DNA from: a candidate division NC10 bacterium SPGG6
GTDB lineage: Bacteria; Methylomirabilota; Methylomirabilia; Methylomirabilales; CSP1-5
Assembly (NCBI GenBank): GCA_001643535.1
Contig: LXTG01000100.1
Coordinates: 1-11,035 of the forward strand
Length of the DNA stretch: 11,035 bases
Direction of reading: 5' to 3'
In this document: in pieces, positions 6,416-11,035 of the stretch
Layout: every line of letters starts with the position of its first letter
Numbering within the stretch: position 1 is the first letter of the stretch
Program-made: the position numbers and the translations under genes
The notes under the pieces: model-generated
What the model saw: the letters and a program-made list of their open reading frames with translations, nothing else
The model's database searches: none
What the model was told of the DNA's origin: nothing

Positions 6416-7122
6416 TCCAGGATCCGTCCGTCGTGGAGGCGCAGGATCCGGTCGGCGTAGGAGGCTGTCTCTTGACTGTGGGTAGCGAGAACCACGGTGT
6501 ACCCCTCCTCATGATTCAGGGTGTGCAAAAGTCTGAGGACTGTTTCTCCTGCCTTCGAATCGAGGTTGCCCGTGGGTTCGTCGGCCAGCAGCAGGGAGGG
6601 GCGGGTGATGACTGCTCGGGCCACGGCGGCCCGCTGCATCTCTCCCCCAGAGAGTTGGTGTGGCCAGTGATCGGTCCGCTCCGTGAGATCGAGGGTCCTG
6701 ACCACCTCGGCCACGCGCCTGCGGATATCGTGCGCGCGGGTTCCTGTCAGGAGGAGGGGCAAGGCGACATTCTCCCAGAGGGTCAGATGTGGAAGGAGAT
6801 TGTACAACTGGTAGACGATACCCACCTTTTCTCGGCGGAGGCGCGTGAGGTCCGTCTCACGCATGGCGCTCAGGGGTTGTCCCTCAAACCACACCTCTCC
6901 ACTGGTGGACCGGTCAATGCCGGCTATGAGGTGGAGCAACGTGCTCTTCCCGCAGCCGCTCGGCCCCATCACGGCCACAAATTCCGCCCGACGGATATCG
7001 AGGGTAACCCCCTGAAGGGCCGGGATGGGCTGCGGCCCCTTGTGGTAAATCTTGCTGACATGAATCAATCGGATCATGCAGGGAGTAGTCTCGTATCTTT
7101 CGCTGATTGCTTCCTCATTCAT
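6412..7122 (-). CDS. ABC transporter ATPase, LolD/MacB-type
   Basis: Cytoplasmic ATP-hydrolysing subunit that drives the downstream permease. All motifs of the 236-residue protein are intact: Walker A GPSGCGKST at 53-61, the Q-loop around Gln105 in VYQLYNLLPHLT, signature LSGGEMQR at 157-164, Walker B LLLADEP at 177-183 with Glu182, D-loop GNLD at 185-188, and switch His215 in ATHS. The NLLPHLT stretch and GNLDS are typical of the LolD/MacB/FtsE class that pairs with FtsX-type permeases. The conserved part begins at Met16 (MIRLIHVSKIY), so the ATG at 7077 is an alternative start. Neither ATG has a strong Shine-Dalgarno, and I keep the longer form. The stop overlaps the permease ATG. The 226-bp gap upstream holds no gene I can support and no clear promoter. 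Confidence 0.93.
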   Translation of the reverse strand: MNEEAISERYETTPCMIRLIHVSKIYHKGPQPIPALQGVTLDIRRAEFVAVMGPSGCGKSTLLHLIAGIDRSTSGEVWFEGQPLSAMRETDLTRLRREKVGIVYQLYNLLPHLTLWENVALPLLLTGTRAHDIRRRVAEVVRTLDLTERTDHWPHQLSGGEMQRAAVARAVITRPSLLLADEPTGNLDSKAGETVLRLLHTLNHEEGYTVVLATHSQETASYADRILRLHDGRILE

Positions 7123-7348
7123 TTCCGGAGGCGATGCTCCCCATGACCTTATCGCCTAGCCGTGGAGAGAGGGCGTTTAGGACCGCCAAAAGCCTGGCGG
7201 GACGGTAGACGTCGGCTGCACGGCACCGCAGTGGTTTTCCCTCGCACTCCTCCTCCTGACCTTCCTGGGATGGTGGAGCGAAGGTGGCTTGGGGATGAGA
7301 CTGTTCTCGGGCGACGTCGACGCTGTGGCCAAGGAAAGTGGAGAAGCG

Positions 7349-7642
7349 CTATTCCTGCGGGTAGGCGATGATCACGGCATCAAGATGGAGCACCCGGTAT
7401 TCTTCCTGCCCTTGGTAAAAATAATGCCCTTCCACCCCCTCGGGGGTCTCCTCGAAGGCCACGAGCGCGCTTAGCGGGGGCATTTCCCGAAAGGTATTGG
7501 CCCCGGCGTCGAAGCCGTCCCCCGTGGCGATCACCCGGCCGTACCGGATCGGGGAACCTCGTGGACAGTGGATCGTCAAGCTTGCCGGTGGCTCCGAGAG
7601 AAGCTGGACCAGAAAATTGACTCCGTAGACCTTATGCTGCAT
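7349..7642 (-). CDS. Small GroES-fold (Cpn10-like) protein lacking the GroEL-binding loop motif
   Basis: A 97-residue protein whose second half follows the GroES pattern. Using numbering from this start, GRVIATGDG (35-43) matches the GEVVAVGPG strand, LSALVAFEE (57-65) matches the VGDKVLF strand, and YQGQEEYRVLHLDAVIIAY (76-94) matches the DGEEYLILREDDILA ending. The region of the GroES mobile loop, which in true co-chaperonins carries a hydrophobic GGI-type tripeptide for GroEL docking, reads SEPPASLTIHCP and lacks it. No groEL gene is adjacent. This is probably a GroES-fold protein with another role rather than the cell's main co-chaperonin. Two ATGs lie in tandem: GGAGG is seven bases before the second (7642) and only four before the first (7645), so I prefer 7642. 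A longer reading frame upstream of these ATGs runs into the divergent promoter region and is not used. Confidence 0.68.
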   Translation of the reverse strand: MQHKVYGVNFLVQLLSEPPASLTIHCPRGSPIRYGRVIATGDGFDAGANTFREMPPLSALVAFEETPEGVEGHYFYQGQEEYRVLHLDAVIIAYPQE

Positions 7643-7649
7643 CATGACA

Positions 7650-7654
7650 CCTCC
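7650..7654 (-). promoter_or_regulatory. Ribosome-binding site deciding the start of the GroES-fold gene
   Basis: On the minus strand the sequence reads GGGGGGAGGTGTC directly before ATGATG. The GGAGG core occupies 7654-7650. The four-base gap to the first ATG is short; the seven-base gap to the second is ideal. This strong site also argues that the gene starts here rather than at the upstream in-frame starts. Confidence 0.75.
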
Positions 7655-7675
7655 CCCCAGGCGTGGACAGCAAAG

Positions 7676-7684
7676 ATCATAGCA
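7676..7684 (-). promoter_or_regulatory. Extended -10 promoter candidate for the GroES-fold gene
   Basis: On the minus strand TGCTATGAT gives a TGn extension followed by TATGAT, a 5/6 match to the -10 box. Transcription would begin near 7669, leaving a leader of about 25 nt before the strong ribosome-binding site. There is no good -35 at 17 bp; a TTGACA (plus-strand TGTCAA at about 7691-7696) lies only nine bases upstream and may be coincidental. Extended -10 promoters often work without a -35. Confidence 0.42.
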
Positions 7685-7754
7685 CATTATTGTCAATTCG
7701 GTTAGACCTTCGGATATTTCCTGGGCCCCGAGCCGGGCACCGGCCAGAGAGGGG

Positions 7755-7783
7755 TTGGCAATTTCACCTTGACGAGATAAACT
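7755..7783 (+). promoter_or_regulatory. Sigma70 promoter candidate for the KDPG-aldolase-like gene
   Basis: TTGGCA (7755-7760; 5/6 match) and TAAACT (7778-7783; 4/6 match) are separated by exactly 17 bases. A start near 7790 would give a leader of about 84 nt. That leader includes GGCGG (7811-7815) and CCGCC (7838-7842), which can pair around a GGGGCCCC palindrome (7827-7834), so it is GC-rich and probably folded. With the minus-strand promoter at 7676-7684 this makes a divergent promoter region. Confidence 0.45.
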
Positions 7784-7873
7784 CGACGGGCACGCGACAC
7801 GAGAATAGGAGGCGGTTGGATCCGAAGGGGCCCCAGGCCGCCCCAGAGACTCGGAGGACTTGGAGCAGAGAGG

Positions 7874-8536
7874 GTGGAGAGAAAAAGCATAAATATAGAC
7901 ACAGCTCTGGAAGGGATGATGCGCCGGAAACTGCTGGCACTCATTCGGACCAAGACCCCGGAGCAGGCCCTGGCGACCGCGGAGGCGTTGGCAACGGGCG
8001 GTATCACCAGTCTCGAGATTCCCCTCACCATGCCTGAGGCGGTGCAGGTTCTCAAGGCCTTGGCCCCCCGACATGACCTCACCGTTGGCGCCGGGACTGT
8101 CCTGAATAAGGAACAGGCCGAAGTGGCCCTTGAAGCGGGGGCCCGGTTCCTGGTCTGCCCGATAGGCGATGTCAGTCTGGTCTCCCTCTGCCGGGAGGCG
8201 GGGGCCGTGAGTGTTCTCGGTGCGCTCACCCCCACCGAGATCCTGATGGCCCATCGGGTCGGCGCGGACGTGGTGAAGATCTTTCCCGTAGATGCCCTCG
8301 GCGGCCCCCGCTTTGTCCGAGCCGTCCTCGAGGCCTTACCCCCACTACCCCTGATGGTCGAGGGGGGTGCGACCTTAGAGAATTTGCCGGACTATCTGGG
8401 GCTGCCGATCCGGCTTATTGCCCTCGGTGAGGCCCTGATCGTTCCGCGACTGGTGGCGAAGGGGGCGTACGCTGCCATCTCGGCGCGGGCCAGGGATTAT
8501 GTCCTCCTAGTGGATAGGCGGAAAGGAAGCAGGTAA
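7874..8536 (+). CDS. KDPG/KHG aldolase-family protein with altered active-site positions
   Basis: A (beta/alpha)8-barrel class I aldolase family member; canonical members split 2-keto-3-deoxy-6-phosphogluconate (or 4-hydroxy-2-oxoglutarate) to pyruvate plus an aldehyde. The 220 residues are close to the usual length (213 in E. coli). Visible features are SLEIPL with Glu48 (E. coli Glu45), VGAGTVLN with Thr75 (Thr73), Pro96, and VKIFP with Lys135, the expected Schiff-base lysine (Lys133), and Phe137. Two substrate-binding positions differ: E. coli Arg49 aligns with Thr52, and the PTGG motif (Thr161) reads VEGG with Glu163. The fold and lysine chemistry look kept, but the natural substrate may not be KDPG. 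The GTG at 7874 is preferred because the later ATGs at 7916/7919 would cut the first helix; its ribosome-binding site is only moderate (AGAGAG). Citrate synthase follows 110 bp downstream. Confidence 0.85.
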   Translation: MERKSINIDTALEGMMRRKLLALIRTKTPEQALATAEALATGGITSLEIPLTMPEAVQVLKALAPRHDLTVGAGTVLNKEQAEVALEAGARFLVCPIGDVSLVSLCREAGAVSVLGALTPTEILMAHRVGADVVKIFPVDALGGPRFVRAVLEALPPLPLMVEGGATLENLPDYLGLPIRLIALGEALIVPRLVAKGAYAAISARARDYVLLVDRRKGSR

Positions 8537-8633
8537 GGCATTTCTGCAGTTGCGTTGTGCCGTCCTTGTGCCATACTTAATCAGAGGGAGGTCGGCTACC
8601 GGCTAGAGGAAGGGCTTGTCACAACCGGCCGAA

Positions 8634-8638
8634 AGGAG
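8634..8638 (+). promoter_or_regulatory. Ribosome-binding site deciding the citrate synthase start
   Basis: AGGAG at 8634-8638 lies eight bases before ATG 8647, good spacing. An in-frame GTG at 8638 overlaps the last base of this site and so cannot use it. The ATG is therefore the start. Confidence 0.85.
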
Positions 8639-8646
8639 TGGGAAGA

Positions 8647-9936
8647 ATGGCCAAAGAGACGTTGACCATTACCGATAACCGCAGCGGCAAGACCTATGAG
8701 ATCCCGATTGAGCACGGGGCCATTCGGGCAACCGATCTCCGGCAAATCCGGGTGTCCGAGGACGACTTCGGGTTGCTCAGCTACGATCCCGCATTCATGA
8801 ACACGGCCTCTTGCAAGAGCACAATTACCTTCATCGACGGGGATAAGGGGATCCTGCGGTATCGGGGCTACCCCATCGAGCAGTTGGCCGAGCGGAGCAC
8901 CTTCCTCGAGACCGCCTATCTAATCCTCCATGGGGAGCTCCCCACCCGGCCGCAACTGGAGGAGTGGGTCTACCACATCACCCACCACACTATGATCCAC
9001 GAGCACATCAAGAAGTTCATGGATGGCTTTCACTATGATGCCCACCCGATGGGGATCCTGGTGGGGACGGTGGGGGCGCTGTCGACCTTCTACCCGGACG
9101 CCAAGAACATCCTGGACCCGGCGAACCGGCAATACCAGATCTACCGGCTGATCGCCAAGATGCCGACGCTGGCGGCCTTTGCCTATCGGCATAGTCTCGG
9201 GATGCCCTATGCCTATCCGGATAACGATCTGTCCTACGGTGGCAACTTCCTCAACATGCTCTTTAAGGCCACCGAGTTAAAGTACAAGCCGGACCCGGTG
9301 TTGGAGAAGGCCTTAGACGTTCTCTTCATTCTGCACGTGGACCACGAGCAGAACTGTAGTGCCAACGCCATGCGGAGCGTGGGGAGCTCTCACGTCGATC
9401 CCTACTCCGCCGTGGCGGCGGCCGCCACCGCACTCTACGGGCCGCTCCACGGGGGGGCGAACGCGGCGGTCCTCCGGATGCTCGGGGAGATCGGATCGAA
9501 GGAGAAAGTGCCGGAGTTCTTGAAGAAGGTCAAGGCGCGCGAGGCGCTCCTCATGGGCTTTGGCCACCGGGTCTACAAGAGCTACGACCCCCGGGCCAAG
9601 ATCATCCGGCAGACCGCCGAGCAGGTCTTCTCGGTGACCGGGCGGAATCCCCTGTTGGACATCGCGCTAGAGCTGGAGCGGATCGCGTTGGAGGACGACT
9701 TCTTCGTCAAGCGCCGCCTGTACCCGAACGTCGACTTCTATTCGGGGATCATTTACCAGGCGATGGGCTTCCCGGTAGACATTTACCCGGTCCTGTTCGC
9801 CATCGGCCGGACTCCCGGCTGGCTCGCCCAGTGGCAGGAGATGCTGCTCGATCCGGACCAGAAGATTGCCCGGCCGCGGCAGCTCTATATCGGTTCAGGA
9901 CACCGCGACTACGTGCCGTTGGAAAAGCGCCGATAA
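8647..9936 (+). CDS. gltA: Citrate synthase, type I (GltA)
   Basis: Cytoplasmic enzyme that condenses oxaloacetate with acetyl-CoA to citrate and CoA, the entry step of the TCA cycle. The 429 residues match the family's usual length (427 in E. coli). Active-site motifs are present: HVDHEQN at 230-236 (His233), LHGGANAAV at 267-275 (His268, the catalytic His264 equivalent), MGFGHRVYK at 303-311 (His307) and NVDFYSG at 361-367 (Asp363). The C-terminus KIARPRQLY at 406-414 supplies substrate-binding arginines. The N-terminal beta domain (about 1-60), with TFIDGDKGILRYRGYPI following, marks the Gram-negative type I form, which is often hexameric and NADH-sensitive; sensitivity cannot be judged here. 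An AGGAG fixes the start. Upstream, TTGCGT (8550-8555) and CATACT (8572-8577) make only a weak promoter candidate. The gene converges with the HAD hydrolase 59 bp away. Confidence 0.97.
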   Translation: MAKETLTITDNRSGKTYEIPIEHGAIRATDLRQIRVSEDDFGLLSYDPAFMNTASCKSTITFIDGDKGILRYRGYPIEQLAERSTFLETAYLILHGELPTRPQLEEWVYHITHHTMIHEHIKKFMDGFHYDAHPMGILVGTVGALSTFYPDAKNILDPANRQYQIYRLIAKMPTLAAFAYRHSLGMPYAYPDNDLSYGGNFLNMLFKATELKYKPDPVLEKALDVLFILHVDHEQNCSANAMRSVGSSHVDPYSAVAAAATALYGPLHGGANAAVLRMLGEIGSKEKVPEFLKKVKAREALLMGFGHRVYKSYDPRAKIIRQTAEQVFSVTGRNPLLDIALELERIALEDDFFVKRRLYPNVDFYSGIIYQAMGFPVDIYPVLFAIGRTPGWLAQWQEMLLDPDQKIARPRQLYIGSGHRDYVPLEKRR

Positions 9937-9995
9937 GTCCTGGAGTGCTCTGAGGCCTCGGGATAGATCGTGCGGTGGCGGGGAGCTACTCTATC

Positions 9996-10739
9996 CTATC
10001 CCAAGATGCCCTTGATCTCTTCCAAGCGTGTCACCGTGTGATCCGGCTGGGGGATTGATTCGTCCAGCAGTTCTCCCCTGCGATTCAGCCAGATGACCGC
10101 CATGCCTACCCCCTTTGCCCCCGCAATGTCAATGCTGGGGCTATCCCCGATGAAGATAGCCTCGTGCGGGCGAATCTGGAGGGCCTGGCATGCAGTCTGG
10201 AAGATGGCCGTATAGGGCTTCCGCTGCCCTATCTCTTCGGAGATGAGAATTAGATCGAAGTACGAGGTCATCCCGGCCCGGTCCAGGATCTGGCGGGCCG
10301 TGGGACCGTGATCGAAATTTGAAATGAGGGCCAGCTGGTACCTGTCCTTTAGCCAGTTGAGCAGCTCTCGGCGCTCGAGTGGGGCGTGAATGGCGTCGGC
10401 AAGGCAAGTCATGTGGGCGTCCAGGAGCCTACCCAGAAAGGGTTCGATCTCCGGTGTGACCGGGATTTCGAGGTTTTGGAAGAACAGACCGAACCTCTCT
10501 CGAGCGGACACCTCGCGCTCCTCACTTTCCCGAAGACGGGCTGCCTCATCAAAACTTCTCCGGAAGGCCTGGTAAAAAGTCTCCAAGGGGACGTGACTGT
10601 ACCTTTCAGCGAAGAGGGGATAGACCACGGCGGTGGTTGAGTGGATTGCCTCACCGTTCACATGGATCACCGGGAGGCGGTCCCGGTCAAAGTCCGCTAA
10701 TGTATCGAAGAGATCAAAGATGACAGTGCGATAACTCAT
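9996..10739 (-). CDS. HAD-superfamily hydrolase
   Basis: Soluble 247-residue enzyme of the haloacid dehalogenase superfamily with the alpha-helical C1-type cap (about residues 20-115). Core motifs are motif I IFDLFDTL at 7-14 with nucleophile Asp9, motif II LISNFD at 138-143 (Ser140), motif III RKP at 173-175 (Lys174), and motif IV IGDSPSIDIAGA at 197-208 (Asp199, Asp204). The residue two after the nucleophile, Asp in classic phosphatases, is Phe11, a pattern shared with FDLFDTL-type members and with dehalogenases that have an aromatic there. A phosphatase role is thus not certain. The ATG has GGAG seven bases upstream on the minus strand, supporting the start. A promoter candidate lies at 10764-10792. 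The MFS gene upstream on the same strand is 142 bp away. Family certain, substrate unknown. Confidence 0.9.
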   Translation of the reverse strand: MSYRTVIFDLFDTLADFDRDRLPVIHVNGEAIHSTTAVVYPLFAERYSHVPLETFYQAFRRSFDEAARLRESEEREVSARERFGLFFQNLEIPVTPEIEPFLGRLLDAHMTCLADAIHAPLERRELLNWLKDRYQLALISNFDHGPTARQILDRAGMTSYFDLILISEEIGQRKPYTAIFQTACQALQIRPHEAIFIGDSPSIDIAGAKGVGMAVIWLNRRGELLDESIPQPDHTVTRLEEIKGILG

Positions 10740-10763
10740 TGAGGACTCCGGCGAGATCGGGTC

Positions 10764-10792
10764 ATGGTACTCGAATGCGTGAGAAAGATCAA
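10764..10792 (-). promoter_or_regulatory. Sigma70 promoter candidate for the HAD hydrolase gene
   Basis: On the minus strand TTGATC (plus 10787-10792) and TACCAT (plus 10764-10769) are separated by 17 bases, each a 4/6 match to consensus. Transcription would begin near 10757, giving a leader of about 18 nt that contains the GGAG ribosome-binding site. Confidence 0.35.
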
Positions 10793-10806
10793 CACAAGAG
10801 GTGATA

Positions 10807-10819
10807 GTGTCCAGGACAC
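10807..10819. promoter_or_regulatory. Perfect 13-bp palindrome, possible operator
   Basis: GTGTCC and GGACAC flank a single central A. The centre is about 56 bp upstream of the predicted transcription start of the HAD gene, where an activator or repressor could bind. It also lies in the 3' region of the MFS gene. A palindrome of this size can arise by chance, so this is tentative. Confidence 0.25.
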
Positions 10820-10881
10820 ATGTCTTGGCACCCGGGGGACATCGCCGAGCCCACGGGGACCAGGCTTCACCGGACCGGCCG

Positions 10882-11035
10882 TCACGCCTTTGGCAGTTGT
10901 CTTTCAGGAAGCGTCTCGTACATTCGCACTGCTACGATCAGGCCCGAGAGGAGCGACAGGACGGCGATGACGTGGATGGAGGCCGCCATGCCAAACAGGT
11001 CGGCCACCACGCCGGCCAGCAAGGCTCCGACGGCG
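10882..11035 (-). CDS. C-terminal end of an MFS transporter (5' part outside the window)
   Basis: The last 50 residues of a membrane protein are readable on the minus strand up to the TGA at 10884-10882. They begin AVGALLAGVVADLFGM, the typical glycine-rich helix 11 end with the Ala-Asp-x-Phe-Gly loop of major facilitator transporters. A last helix, IHVIAVLSLLSGLIVAV, follows, and then a short charged tail with RMYETLPERQLPKA. This is how MFS proteins usually end. The family is suggested by this pattern only; the rest of the gene, and so the substrate class, lies beyond the right edge. No strong terminator follows its stop. Confidence 0.72.
   Translation of the reverse strand, partial: AVGALLAGVVADLFGMAASIHVIAVLSLLSGLIVAVRMYETLPERQLPKA

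Noticed and set aside
6346..7146. 266-residue plus-strand reading frame opposite the ABC ATPase
   Set aside because: It is antisense to an ATPase with every motif intact and has no protein-like pattern of its own.
7183..7200. CCGCCA/TGGCGG hairpin in the gap upstream of the ABC ATPase
   Set aside because: A 6-bp stem with no T-run on either strand and no clear relation to a promoter or stop codon.
7196..7474. Plus-strand frame with a short hydrophobic run (SLALLLLTFLGWW) in the gap before the GroES-fold gene
   Set aside because: No ATG, GTG or TTG before the hydrophobic run and no ribosome-binding site; the latter half is antisense to the GroES-fold gene. Possibly a coincidence or an old remnant.
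7643..8254. N-terminal extension of the GroES-fold reading frame to about 300 residues
   Set aside because: The extra part is antisense to the aldolase and crosses the divergent promoter region; a strong GGAGG directly before the tandem ATGs marks the real start.
8638..8646. GTG start for citrate synthase three codons upstream of the ATG
   Set aside because: This GTG overlaps the AGGAG ribosome-binding site; the ATG at 8647 has ideal spacing.
9960..10002. GGGATAG ... CTATCCC inverted repeat between citrate synthase and the HAD gene
   Set aside because: Only 7 bp with a 29-base loop and no T-run; too weak to call a shared terminator.
1..11035. A new multi-gene defence, biosynthetic or mobile system
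   Set aside because: Apart from the ABC pair, the genes are single units of familiar families with no integrase, transposase, toxin-antitoxin pair or conserved cassette structure; combining them into a system would be speculation.

Overview
The window reads as an ordinary chromosomal stretch of a G+C-rich bacterium (about 60% by eye). Genes are closely packed on both strands with strong Shine-Dalgarno sites. The mix resembles deep-branching, mostly uncultivated lineages such as Methylomirabilota/NC10, Rokubacteria, Nitrospirota or Desulfobacterota. This is an impression from gene content, not a placement. The parts include a DUF4139 exported protein, a kynurenine-formamidase-like cyclase, a NYN/OST-HTH protein, a two-gene FtsX-type ABC exporter, a stray GroES-fold protein and a type I citrate synthase. 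I see no phage, plasmid, transposase, CRISPR array, tRNA or rRNA.

Layout. (1) 1-1436, plus strand: exported DUF4139 protein. Its likely start codon is cut by the left edge, so the signal peptide is visible but the first base is missing. (2) 1437-1748: a 312-bp gap with no convincing gene. (3) 1749-2567, plus: cyclase-family metallohydrolase. (4) 2568-2747: a regulatory gap with an imperfect palindrome, a weak promoter candidate and a strong terminator-like hairpin just before the next ribosome-binding site. (5) 2748-3500, plus: NYN-domain putative ribonuclease with a C-terminal OST-HTH/LOTUS domain. It is followed by an 11-bp perfect hairpin and a pair of inverted four-unit heptamer arrays (3525-3609). 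(6) 3628-3810, plus: 60-residue unknown protein. (7) 3857-7122, minus: ATPase and 852-residue permease of an FtsX/MacB-type ABC transporter, joined by an ATGA overlap. (8) 7349-7642, minus: small GroES-fold protein without the GroEL-binding mobile-loop motif. (9) 7646-7873: divergent promoter region. (10) 7874-8536, plus: KDPG-aldolase-family protein with two substituted substrate-binding positions. (11) 8647-9936, plus: citrate synthase. (12) 9996-10739, minus: HAD hydrolase convergent with citrate synthase. (13) 10882-11035, minus: C-terminal end of an MFS transporter.

How the genes fit together. Only the ABC pair is clearly a unit. The aldolase and citrate synthase are neighbours on one strand, but each has its own upstream gap and start signals; a shared central-carbon role is plausible but not shown. 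The other genes look like single transcription units. I found no multi-gene accessory or defence-type system. The points most worth a second look are the inverted heptamer arrays, the orphan GroES-fold protein, the altered aldolase active site, the attenuator-like hairpin before the NYN/OST-HTH gene and the small unknown protein.
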